A DNA stretch of 8,891 nt from CAYOVG01 sp964407285. Lineage in GTDB: Bacteria > Desulfobacterota > Syntrophobacteria > Syntrophobacterales > Syntrophobacteraceae. The DNA is taken from NCBI GenBank assembly GCA_964407285.1, contig CAYOVG010000300.1, forward strand, positions 1-8,891, in the 5' to 3' direction. Under the pieces are notes generated by a model. That model was not told where the DNA came from. It saw only the letters and a list, made by a program, of their open reading frames with translations, and searched no databases. The position numbers were made by a program, and so were the translations under genes. Position 1 is the first letter of the stretch, and each line of letters starts with the position of its first letter. This document shows positions 1-6,518 of this stretch, piece by piece.

Positions 1-93
1 GCGTTCAAACAGAACCTGCGCCTTCACGGTCCATTCGGGCGGTATCTGGTCGCCCTGGGGTTGTGGGGGCCATCTATGCTGGTTCATATCCAT
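1..93 (-). CDS. N-terminal fragment of an unidentified protein, cut by the window edge
   Basis: An open frame begins with ATG at 93 and runs 31 codons without a stop to the window edge. It begins MDMNQHRWPPQPQG and continues to VKAQVLFER at the edge. The residues are hydrophilic and rich in Pro and Gln, with two Trp, and show no signal peptide or membrane segment. Most codons end in G or C, as in the neighbouring real genes, which supports coding. A second in-frame ATG lies at 87. Upstream of 93 is a purine-rich stretch (AGCGGGGAAAACA) that could act as a weak ribosome site. The frame has the same orientation as mrpG and starts 267 bp beyond the mrpG stop, so it is probably a separate transcription unit. 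I do not recognise the family, and only the start is visible. It may be a chance open frame. Confidence 0.45.
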   Translation of the reverse strand, partial: MDMNQHRWPPQPQGDQIPPEWTVKAQVLFER

Positions 94-360
94 TGTTTTC
101 CCCGCTTTCTCTTTTTCCGTAATTTATCCATATGCATCCATCGGCTGCTCTATCGTCTCCGAATACAGCAAGCTCCGCCTCTTTCGGGCAGCATGGATAC
201 CGATTGTGAAGTGTGGAACTTGGGGTTGCACACGCCGGGAGAGAACTTCGGTCTGCCGCGCGACCTCTCTTGGGGGGACAAACCGCAATCTAAGTCTAAG
301 GCCGGAGACTCTGAAAAGCAATGACTTCCGAATGAACGATCGCGGTATCCCAGGTTATGC
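94..360. other. Intergenic region downstream of mrpG, no gene recognised
   Basis: The 267 bp lie between the mrpG stop and the reading frame that starts at 93. I see no tRNA, no family-like protein and no clear intrinsic terminator: short complementary stretches around 236-270 are interrupted and no T-run follows them. The short frames crossing this region read as low-complexity Arg/Pro-rich peptides, typical of non-coding GC-rich DNA. No convincing -35/-10 pair was found for the leftmost gene. The stretch just above its start (100-140) is AT-richer than the rest and is the most likely place for one. Confidence 0.5.
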
Positions 361-765
361 TCATCTCTTTTCGGGACCGGGCGAAGCTTCCACTCCAGGT
401 TCGGCATCCGTGGCTTCGTCCTCGAATGTGAACTCGCAACGTTCGTAATGACCGCAGAGTTCATCCGCTACCGAGTTCCTCCACAGGGGGATGCCGATGA
501 CGTACGCCGCCCGGCCTATCATATGCGCGGCTATGGGAGCGGTCAGAAGCAGGAAGACTACGATCGCAACGGTCCGGCTGACGATCTCGACAACGGGAAA
601 CTTCACGGCCACGGCGGCCAGCAGAAATCCGACACCGAGCGTCGAAGCCTTCGTTGCGGCCGATATGCGCATGAAAAGGTCGGGCATCCGCAGGACCCCG
701 ATTCCCGCGATGCACATGAACAACGCCCCGATCACCATTAATATCGAACATATCATTTCCTGCAT
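361..765 (-). CDS. mrpG: Mrp antiporter subunit G (MrpG/MnhG/PhaG)
   Basis: Small membrane subunit of the Mrp Na+(K+)/H+ antiporter; 134 aa from ATG at 765, with about three hydrophobic segments (residues about 5-25, 42-62 and 66-88). The family signature is clear at residues 23-44: GVLRMPDLFMRISAATKAST, with its conserved Arg, Pro-Asp and Lys. It is followed by LLLTAPIAAHMIGRAA at 72-87. The last 25 or so residues form an acidic, Pro-rich cytosolic tail. A TTG six bases upstream (771) could also be read as a start, but GGGGAG sits directly against that TTG and 6 nt before the ATG, so the ATG is preferred. It is the last gene of the operon. A 31-bp gap separates it from mrpF, the largest spacing apart from mrpA/mrpB. 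MrpG is required for stable assembly and activity in characterised Mrp complexes (family knowledge). Confidence 0.95.
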   Translation of the reverse strand: MQEMICSILMVIGALFMCIAGIGVLRMPDLFMRISAATKASTLGVGFLLAAVAVKFPVVEIVSRTVAIVVFLLLTAPIAAHMIGRAAYVIGIPLWRNSVADELCGHYERCEFTFEDEATDAEPGVEASPGPEKR

Positions 766-796
766 CGACAACTCCCCGTATTATTTTTAGTAACCA

Positions 797-1093
797 TCAC
801 TCGGTTTTCTCATCCTCGTCCGCCCGGCGGGCGCTCCTTATCAGGTAGTGGGCAAAAGCGATCGTTCCCAGAAAGGCCACAAGCGCCAGGATTATCGCCA
901 CATCCAGGAAGACCGGCTCGCCGGTCGATACGGAATACACCCCTATGACTCCGATCGCCGCGGTGGACATCAGGTCGAGAGCGACCACACGGTCCGGCAG
1001 GCTCGGCCCTCGCACCAGCCGAATGAAGGCGAAGCTGAACGTCAGGCTGAGGAGCGCCGTCACAATAACAATACCGACATCCGTAACGTTCAT
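797..1093 (-). CDS. mrpF: Mrp antiporter subunit F (MrpF/MnhF/PhaF)
   Basis: A 98-aa membrane subunit of the Mrp antiporter with three predicted transmembrane helices (about 4-24, 40-57 and 62-84). The diagnostic MrpF motif is intact at residues 25-40, RLVRGPSLPDRVVALD, with Gly-Pro, the Asp-Arg pair and a further Asp. Asp64 lies at the start of the third helix. The C-terminus is short and highly charged. The ATG at 1093 overlaps the mrpE stop by 4 bp, and AGAGG lies 8 nt upstream inside the end of mrpE, which indicates translational coupling. In solved Mrp structures the F subunit packs with E and G beside MrpD, and it has been implicated in cation handling (family knowledge). Length is normal for the family. 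Confidence 0.96.
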   Translation of the reverse strand: MNVTDVGIVIVTALLSLTFSFAFIRLVRGPSLPDRVVALDLMSTAAIGVIGVYSVSTGEPVFLDVAIILALVAFLGTIAFAHYLIRSARRADEDEKTE

Positions 1094-1563
1094 TCCAGGA
1101 CCTCTATCACGCGGCGTTCTAATCCCTCCTTGATGTAACGCCTGAACTCCTCGATGCTGTCGATGTACATTGCATGAACGTAGAGCACTTTTCGGTCCAT
1201 CGATACATCCAGGCTCAACGTGCCGGGGGTGAGAGTGATCAGGTTGGCCAGGATGGTAATCTCCGCGTCCGTTCGAACGTCCAGGGGAATGGCGACCACG
1301 CCCGGCCTCATGTGGTGATGGCGCGTCAGGACGTCATGAGCCACGCGCAGGTTCGCCGAGATCAGTTCCCGTGCGAAGAAGAGGCAGAAAGAGACGATCC
1401 GGTAGACCTTCAGGAAGTAGCTGGAATACCCGGTGGCGCTTTGGATCAGCCAGAGGACGGCGTACGCCAGGGTAAATCCCAGGATGAAGTTCGTGGGTTC
1501 GAACAGCCCGGTGATCGCGACCCAGGCGAATGCCAGCAGGATATTGGAGAGAAATGCGTTCAT
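1090..1563 (-). CDS. mrpE: Mrp antiporter subunit E (MrpE/MnhE/PhaE)
   Basis: A 157-aa subunit of the Mrp complex. Two or three hydrophobic segments fill residues about 3-42 and 54-70, followed by a soluble C-terminal domain. The family hallmark is the segment NLITLTPGTLSLDVS at residues 107-121, where Thr-Pro-Gly-Thr is nearly invariant. The C-terminal part is a small alpha/beta domain (YVHAMYIDSIEEF near 128-140). A short His cluster, RHHHMRPG at 81-88, precedes this domain. The start at 1563 overlaps the mrpD stop by 4 bp, and a strong GGGAGG lies 7 nt upstream. Unlike the antiporter-like subunits, MrpE has no complex I homologue. It is needed for full activity but not always for assembly (family knowledge). 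Confidence 0.96.
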   Translation of the reverse strand: MNAFLSNILLAFAWVAITGLFEPTNFILGFTLAYAVLWLIQSATGYSSYFLKVYRIVSFCLFFARELISANLRVAHDVLTRHHHMRPGVVAIPLDVRTDAEITILANLITLTPGTLSLDVSMDRKVLYVHAMYIDSIEEFRRYIKEGLERRVIEVLE

Positions 1564-3077
1564 GGATGTCCTCCCAGTACGGTTCGGATGTACTCTTCGG
1601 GGTTCAATAGCTGCTCGGCCGCAAGGGTTGCGAGGGACAGCAGCGGTCCCGGAACGAGTCCCATGAAGATCGTGACCGATGCCAGGAAGACGATAGGCGC
1701 CACGAAAGCCGGGAGCCGGCCTCCGGCAGTCGCGGGAGAGGGGGCCGCGGGACCGCCCGCGCCTGCCGGGTCCGCCGCTTTTTTCCAGAACACCTCGGAC
1801 CAGATCTTGGTCATGGAGAACAATGTGAGAAGCCCCACGATAAGCGAGACGGCGACGATCAGGTAGGAGCCCGTCTCCAGGCCGGCCTTGGCCAGGATGA
1901 ACTTTCCCCAGAAGCCGGAGAGCGGGGGAACGCCCGCCAGGGAGAGGGCGGGGATGAGGAACAGAATCGACAGCATGGGATGGGACGTGTAGAGGCCCCC
2001 CAGCGCCTTCAGTTCATAGGAGCCCCGGAGCCGGTACACCAGGCCGCTTACCAGGAAGAGATTCGTCTTCACGATGATGTGATGGACGATGTAGAAGATC
2101 GAACCCGCGAGGGCCAGGGGCGTGAACAATCCCAACCCCAGGATCATGTACCCGATCTGGCTTATGATATGGAAGGATAGAATCCGGCGGAAACGGTTCT
2201 GCGCCGCGGCCCCGAGCACTCCGGCGACCATCGTCGCTCCGGCCGAAAAGATGAGGAGTCCGTGCGTGAACTGGAGGTCGTGGACGAACAGGAGCGTAAA
2301 GACGCGGATGATTGCGTAGACGCCCACCTTGGTGAGAAGTCCGGCGAAGATGGCGGATACCGGAGCAGGCGGGGTGTGGTAGGATGCGGGCAGCCAGAAG
2401 AAGAGGGGGAAGATCGCCGCCTTTATGCCGAATGCAACCAGGAGGAGCATCGCGACGGCGCTCATCATTCCGGATTCCTTCATCAACCCCGAATGCATCG
2501 CCAGGTCGGCCATGTTCAGCGTCCCGACCACGCCGTATATGATGCCCACGGTTGCGAGGAATATGGTGGAAGAGAGCAGGTTGAGCGTCACATACTTGAT
2601 GCTTCCCTCCAGTTGAGCGCGCTCGCCGCCCAGGCTGAGCAGAACGAACGACGCGATGAGCATCACTTCGAACCACACGAAAAGGTTGAAGATATCGCCC
2701 GTTGTGAACGATCCGCAAACTCCCATGAGCAGGAAATGGAACAGAGCGTAGTAGCCGAAAGATTCACGCCGGGTGTCCATTCCCTCGAGCGAGTAAACCG
2801 CGACGGCAAAGCCGGTCAACCCGGTCACCGCGATCATGATTGCGCTGAAGAGGTCGACCACCAGTGTGATCCCGTACGGAGCCGGCCAGTTGCCGATCTG
2901 AACCGCCTGGATGCCGTGTTGACGGACGAAGATCAGCAGAGCGGCCGCTGAAAGGAGCAGGATCGATGCTCCCGCGACGTTGAGGATGCGTTGCACGCCC
3001 CGGCGCCTCCACGCCAGGAGCGATAGAGTGGCCGTGAAGAAGGGCGTCAATACGGGAAGAAGCAGAAGGACCTTCAT
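1560..3077 (-). CDS. mrpD: Mrp antiporter subunit D (MrpD/MnhD/PhaD), NuoM/NuoN-like
   Basis: A 505-aa polytopic protein of the proton-conducting antiporter family (complex I NuoL/M/N relatives) with about 14 transmembrane helices. The key ionisable residues are visible: Glu137 in FVWFEVML, Lys219 in FGIKAAIFPLFFWLP, Lys250 in LLTKVGVY, Lys337 in HHIIVKTNLF and Lys392 in FWGKF. Glu137 and Lys219 fall at the positions known as functionally essential in Bacillus MrpD. HTPPAPVSAIFAG (234-246) is typical of MrpD and separates it from MrpA. The length is standard. One oddity is a Pro/Ala/Gly-rich loop at 434-454 before the final helices. The ATG overlaps the mrpC stop (ATGA) and has no clear Shine-Dalgarno of its own, so it is probably translated by coupling to mrpC. 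Confidence 0.97.
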   Translation of the reverse strand: MKVLLLLPVLTPFFTATLSLLAWRRRGVQRILNVAGASILLLSAAALLIFVRQHGIQAVQIGNWPAPYGITLVVDLFSAIMIAVTGLTGFAVAVYSLEGMDTRRESFGYYALFHFLLMGVCGSFTTGDIFNLFVWFEVMLIASFVLLSLGGERAQLEGSIKYVTLNLLSSTIFLATVGIIYGVVGTLNMADLAMHSGLMKESGMMSAVAMLLLVAFGIKAAIFPLFFWLPASYHTPPAPVSAIFAGLLTKVGVYAIIRVFTLLFVHDLQFTHGLLIFSAGATMVAGVLGAAAQNRFRRILSFHIISQIGYMILGLGLFTPLALAGSIFYIVHHIIVKTNLFLVSGLVYRLRGSYELKALGGLYTSHPMLSILFLIPALSLAGVPPLSGFWGKFILAKAGLETGSYLIVAVSLIVGLLTLFSMTKIWSEVFWKKAADPAGAGGPAAPSPATAGGRLPAFVAPIVFLASVTIFMGLVPGPLLSLATLAAEQLLNPEEYIRTVLGGHP

Positions 3078-3433
3078 GGCTGATCGGTCGATCGCAGGTT
3101 GTTCAAGTCATCCGTCCCGACGGTTTCATAACAGCGCCTGACGAGGACCGTTGCGAAAGCCTGGACGCCGAAGCCGATAACGATGGCCGTCAGGATCAAT
3201 GCTTCGGGAAGGGGGTCCGCAACGAAACCGACGGTTACGGGTCCGTCCGCGGCGTTTGTCGGGATAATCGGAGGGTGGCCGCGCACCAGGCGCCCCATGG
3301 CGAAAAGGAGGAGGTTGGCTGCGTGGCCGAGCAGACCCAAACCGAGGACCAGTTTGAAGATGTTTCGTCTCATCATCATGTAGAGGCCGGCCGCATACAG
3401 ACCGCCTATAACGAATGCGAGCACGATTTCCAT
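3074..3433 (-). CDS. mrpC: Mrp antiporter subunit C (MrpC/MnhC/PhaC), NuoK-like
   Basis: A 119-aa three-helix membrane subunit homologous to NuoK of complex I. Hydrophobic segments lie at about 2-21, 26-48 and 76-98. NIFKLVLGLGLLGHAANLLL (24-43) and DPLPEALILTAIVIGF (73-88) are the family signatures; the second includes the conserved Pro-Glu-Ala-Leu and Thr-Ala-Ile-Val. The loop between helices 2 and 3 contains PPIIP. The C-terminal 20 residues are hydrophilic. The ATG at 3433 is one base after the mrpB stop, with GGAGAAG inside the last mrpB codons as its ribosome site. In the complex, MrpC lies between MrpA and MrpD, as NuoK lies in complex I (family knowledge). Confidence 0.96.
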   Translation of the reverse strand: MEIVLAFVIGGLYAAGLYMMMRRNIFKLVLGLGLLGHAANLLLFAMGRLVRGHPPIIPTNAADGPVTVGFVADPLPEALILTAIVIGFGVQAFATVLVRRCYETVGTDDLNNLRSTDQP

Positions 3434-3434
3434 T

Positions 3435-3842
3435 TCACTTCTCCATCAATGAAAATATGATCGTGAGGCACACCCCCACCACGACAAGGTATACGCCCGT
3501 GTCGAACGCCAACGGGGTGCCGATCTTTCCGATGGTGGGTATGCCGTTCTCCATCCAGAGGCTCGTCATGAACGGTTGGTCCCGGAACAGGGAAAGACAC
3601 GCGCTTGCCGCGGCGACGAGAAGCCCCACGGCGATGAGCGCTCGAGGTTCCATGCGCAATACTTTGCGCGCCTTCTCGGCGCTGTGCGCAATTGCGTAGA
3701 GCGCAAAGGCCGAGGACGCAACCAGGCCGCCGATGAAACCGCCCCCCGGCGCGTTGTGGCCCCGCACCAGCAGGAAGAGGGAAAGAAGCAGGAGGAGAGG
3801 CAGCAAATAGCGAGTGGCGATGGAAAGGATCAGTGAGTCCAT
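3435..3842 (-). CDS. mrpB: Mrp antiporter subunit B (MrpB/MnhB/PhaB)
   Basis: A 135-aa membrane subunit (MnhB domain) with four hydrophobic segments. The family signature LLVRGHNAPGGGFIGGLVA covers residues 24-42. FDTGVYLVVVGVCL (113-126) is the conserved last helix. A short amphipathic stretch, MENGIPTIGKIGTPL, lies before it. An in-frame ATG 15 bases upstream (3857) exists, but GGAGG sits between the two and only 4 nt before the ATG at 3842. The family normally begins near MDSLIL, so 3842 is chosen. mrpB is a separate gene here, so the operon is of the seven-gene type. A 79-bp untranslated gap (3843-3921) separates it from mrpA, unlike the tightly packed genes that follow. Confidence 0.95.
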   Translation of the reverse strand: MDSLILSIATRYLLPLLLLLSLFLLVRGHNAPGGGFIGGLVASSAFALYAIAHSAEKARKVLRMEPRALIAVGLLVAAASACLSLFRDQPFMTSLWMENGIPTIGKIGTPLAFDTGVYLVVVGVCLTIIFSLMEK

Positions 3843-3921
3843 TGTTCCTCCATGCATGGAAGCCGTAACCGCACAAAGGGCTCCACCGGTTCGGCGTTTA
3901 CGATCGCCCGCGCCGGGCTCT

Positions 3922-6219
3922 TCAGTTCCCCCGGTCCCTCGACCGCAGTGCGAGCAGGGAACAGACGCCTATGGCCGCTATGGCGATTACGGTGATTTCC
4001 CCCATGGTGTCGAGTCCGCGGAAATCGACCAGTATCACGTTCACGATGTTCCGGCCTTTGGCCAGGAGAAAGCTGTTCTCCACGAAATAAGGAGCCAGGC
4101 GCGACTGCCTCTCGAAGGCCGTGGCCGCGAGCACCAGGACGGTTACGAGTCCGCCGGCGGCAAGGGCCGGTACGGCGTCCCGGATGCTTTCGCTCTTGCC
4201 CGAGTACCTCTTGTAAGCCGGCAACTTGAAGAGAATGAGCACCAGCAGGATAACGGAAAGGGTTTCGATGGAAAACTGAGTCATTGCAAGGTCCGGCGCG
4301 CTGAAGAGCAGGAAGAGCAGAGCCACTCCGTAGCCCACCACGCCGAGGGAGACCACGGCCGTCAACCTGGACCGGGTGCGGACGACCAGCAGCGCCGCCG
4401 CAAAGATGACGACGCACAGAAGCGCTTCGTACGCCCGGATATCCCTCCACCTGGAAAACCGCACCGCCGCGTCCAGGTCCAGGAGCGATGTTCCGGCCAG
4501 ACCGATGGTCGTGGCGATGATTATGTGAATGTAGAAATGGAGATGGCCGCTCTGGAGAAGACGGACCTGGCTCCGGGCAACGGCGTTCAGGGCGCCGATG
4601 GATAGATCGTACCACCTGGCGGGACCCCATGCAGCGGAATGGTCGAGCTTCGAAGCGAGTCTTCGGAATGTGCTCCACCGGACGATCAGGCCTGCTCCAA
4701 GGAGGAACGCCGCGGCGCTCAACGCGAGTCTCGAGTCGAAGCCGTGCCAAAGCGCCAGTTCGACGGTTACGGATTGCCTCTCGATGGCCGCCGCCGCGGG
4801 TGAGATGATCGTATCGGCTATGATGTCGGGGTGGAGCCCGATGAGAAGCCCCAGGGATGCAAACAGCATCGGCCCCAGCCAGAGGCTCATGGGCGCTTCA
4901 TGAGGAACCTTGGGCAACGTGGTTTTCCGTCCGATGAACGGCCGAAATCCCACAATTCCCGCCACGGCCACAAATGACGTATTGGTCAGCAGGACGACCC
5001 CTACGAGAAGGTGAGCCATGGGTTCCCCGAAGATAGCTTCATACGCCAGTTCCTTGCTGATAAAACCGAACAGCGGCGGAGCCCCCGCATTGGAGAGGCC
5101 CGCAAGACACGCGGCGACGGCCGTGATCGGCATTGCCCGGTACAGCCCTCCCAGTTGCTCCGCGTCGCGAGTTCCGGTTTCATGGTCGATCGCGCCCACC
5201 GTCAGGAACAAGGCCCCCTTGTACAGGGCATGCGCCACGAGGAACACGACGGCGGCCTGGATGGATTCGGTCTTGCCTATCCCGAGCATGAGGACCAGCA
5301 TTCCCAGGGCGCTCACGGTGGAATACGCCAGGATTCGCTTGAGGTCCGTGTGGACCAGGGCGAGATACGCCCCGGTGAGCATGGTCAGCGCTCCGGCCGG
5401 AGTAACGATCAGCCCCCAGAGGGTTGTGCCGCCGAGAATCGGGCTGAGGCGCGCCAGCAGGTAGACGCCGGCCTTGACCATCGTGGCCGAATGCAGGTAG
5501 GTGCTCACGGGGGTCGGGGCTTCCATTGCGTTCGGGAGCCAGAAGTGGAACGGGACTTGCGCGGACTTCGTGAACGCGCCCCCCAGGACGAGAAGCAAGA
5601 TGGGGGCATACAGGGGGGCCGTCCTCATGTCGTCGCCGCCGTTCAGCAAAGAGGACAATTCCATGCTTCCCCCGACCCGGCCCATGAGAAGAAAGCCCGC
5701 CAACAAGGAGAGCCCGCCCGCGCCGGTCACCAGTAACGCCTGAAGCGCCGCGGCGCGCGCGGATTCGCGCTCGTGGTCGAACCCGATCAGAAGATAGGAG
5801 CTTATGCTCGTCAGTTCCCAAAACAGGAACAGCGCGATCATGTTGTCGGCAAGCACCAGTCCCAGCATCGACGCCATGAAGATGAGGAGAAAAGCGTGGA
5901 AACGGCCCAGTTTGGGATGTCCGGCAAGATAGGCGCCCGAATAGACGAAGACCGGAAAACCGATCCCGCTTATGAGCAGAGCGAACAGGAAGCTCAGGCC
6001 GTCGAGGTGGAACGACAGGCTCACGCCGAGGTCCGGGACCCAATCGTACGAAACGCTGTACGCCTGGCCGGACGCGATCAGCGGCAGGAAAGACAGGAAG
6101 TAAAGGAAAAGCCCCGCCGGGAGTAGAGCCGGAAGCCACCCCGCCCGCCCCGGGCCGACCTTCGTGAGCCATGGCGCCGCCATCGACAGGATGAACCCGG
6201 AAATCACTGCTGCAAGCAT
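3922..6219 (-). CDS. mrpA: Mrp antiporter subunit A (MrpA/MnhA/PhaA), NuoL-like with MbhD/MbhE C-terminal domains
   Basis: The largest Mrp subunit, 765 aa from the chosen start. Residues 1 to about 510 form the NuoL-like antiporter core. It shows Glu135 in FLFWELTS, Lys218 in FTKSAQVPFHFWLP, His243 and Lys249 in LHSATMVKAG, Lys334 in LYKGALFLT and Lys389 in ISKELA. The C-terminal part is the MrpA-specific extension: an MbhD-like region with SAPDLAMTQFSIET (640-653) and an MbhE-like end with FRGLDTMGEITVIA (733-746), each carrying a conserved Glu. An upstream in-frame ATG at 6318 would add 33 hydrophilic residues. I reject it because the protein from 6219 starts with a hydrophobic helix (MLAAVISGFILSMAAPWL), AAAGAG lies 8 nt upstream, and the predicted transcript starts only a few bases before 6318. 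The length matches the family (about 770-800 aa). It is the first gene of the operon. Confidence 0.96.
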   Translation of the reverse strand: MLAAVISGFILSMAAPWLTKVGPGRAGWLPALLPAGLFLYFLSFLPLIASGQAYSVSYDWVPDLGVSLSFHLDGLSFLFALLISGIGFPVFVYSGAYLAGHPKLGRFHAFLLIFMASMLGLVLADNMIALFLFWELTSISSYLLIGFDHERESARAAALQALLVTGAGGLSLLAGFLLMGRVGGSMELSSLLNGGDDMRTAPLYAPILLLVLGGAFTKSAQVPFHFWLPNAMEAPTPVSTYLHSATMVKAGVYLLARLSPILGGTTLWGLIVTPAGALTMLTGAYLALVHTDLKRILAYSTVSALGMLVLMLGIGKTESIQAAVVFLVAHALYKGALFLTVGAIDHETGTRDAEQLGGLYRAMPITAVAACLAGLSNAGAPPLFGFISKELAYEAIFGEPMAHLLVGVVLLTNTSFVAVAGIVGFRPFIGRKTTLPKVPHEAPMSLWLGPMLFASLGLLIGLHPDIIADTIISPAAAAIERQSVTVELALWHGFDSRLALSAAAFLLGAGLIVRWSTFRRLASKLDHSAAWGPARWYDLSIGALNAVARSQVRLLQSGHLHFYIHIIIATTIGLAGTSLLDLDAAVRFSRWRDIRAYEALLCVVIFAAALLVVRTRSRLTAVVSLGVVGYGVALLFLLFSAPDLAMTQFSIETLSVILLVLILFKLPAYKRYSGKSESIRDAVPALAAGGLVTVLVLAATAFERQSRLAPYFVENSFLLAKGRNIVNVILVDFRGLDTMGEITVIAIAAIGVCSLLALRSRDRGN

Positions 6220-6329
6220 TGCTTCTGCTCTTTCGGTCAAGATGCGAGCGGTACTTGGAAAAAGCGCCGGGAGCCGCGCACATGGATCATCGAACCGGGC
6301 TGCCGGAGGGCCGTGCATATGACTGCTCT

Positions 6330-6359
6330 ACCGTAACGCAATCCGAGGATTGCTGTCAA
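6330..6359 (-). promoter_or_regulatory. Probable sigma70 promoter of the mrp operon
   Basis: On the minus strand a perfect -35 box, TTGACA (6354-6359), is followed after 18 bp by TACGGT (6330-6335). TACGGT keeps the important TA and the final T of the -10 consensus. The predicted transcript would start near 6323, giving a leader of about 100 nt before the mrpA ATG at 6219. The spacer is fully occupied by an inverted repeat, listed separately. A weak -10, a slightly long spacer and an embedded palindrome are typical of a regulated promoter. No start site has been measured; this is pattern recognition only. Confidence 0.6.
6338..6353. promoter_or_regulatory. Perfect inverted repeat in the mrp promoter spacer, candidate operator
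   Basis: The arms are GCAATCC and GGATTGC (7 bp, perfect) with a 2-bp centre. The repeat fills the interval between the -35 and -10 boxes almost exactly. A dimeric repressor bound here would block RNA polymerase; alternatively a MerR-type activator could act from this position, although its usual spacer is 19-20 bp rather than 18. No regulator gene is present in the window. I do not recognise the half-site as that of a known regulator. Confidence 0.5.
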
Positions 6360-6445
6360 TGAAATCCGGAAATATCGATCGGCATCCATGACGCAACATG
6401 CCGCGGATTCAGGAGCGCATGGACCTTAATGCGAGAGTCGCCCGT

Positions 6446-6470
6446 GATGCCGCGGCAGGCCGGGGGCATC
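6446..6470. other. Possible stem-loop downstream of the O-methyltransferase gene
   Basis: GATGCC and GGCATC form a perfect 6-bp outer stem. The 13-base interior contains a further CGG/CCG pairing. It lies about 50-75 bp beyond the methyltransferase stop and upstream of the mrp promoter, where a terminator would be expected. No T-run follows on the minus strand, so it is not a standard intrinsic terminator. It could be an RNA 3' end-stabilising hairpin or chance in GC-rich DNA. Confidence 0.25.
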
Positions 6471-6518
6471 CCGCCGTTTCGCCTGGCTGTTTCAATGGCT
6501 GGTGGTTTGTTTCTATTT

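Noticed and set aside
236..274. Interrupted AGAG/GGTC and GACC/CTCT complementarity downstream of mrpG considered as a terminator
   Set aside because: The stem is broken by a six-base one-sided bulge and is not followed by a T-run on the minus strand.
124..321. A 65-codon minus-strand frame between mrpG and the left-edge gene
   Set aside because: The product is Arg-rich with no motif, and no ribosome site or family resemblance is visible. It reads as chance frame in intergenic DNA.
3082..3093. GATCG-GT-CGATC inverted repeat near the mrpC/mrpD junction
   Set aside because: It is short, lies inside mrpC coding sequence and has no associated promoter or T-run. Such repeats are expected by chance.
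3830..4750. A 306-codon minus-strand frame overlapping the 3' part of mrpA
   Set aside because: It is out of frame with the conserved MbhD/MbhE-like end of MrpA and encodes an Arg/Pro-rich low-complexity product.
6259..6279. GC-rich short inverted repeat followed by TTTTT in the mrpA leader (minus strand), resembling an attenuator
   Set aside because: Only four base pairs form (GCGC with GCGC) around an eight-base loop, which is too weak to claim a terminator or attenuator without folding or 3'-end data.
5180..6283. A 367-codon minus-strand frame overlapping mrpA in another frame
   Set aside because: mrpA has full family motifs across the region. The alternative frame gives an Arg/Pro/Gly-rich product without membrane segments or motifs.
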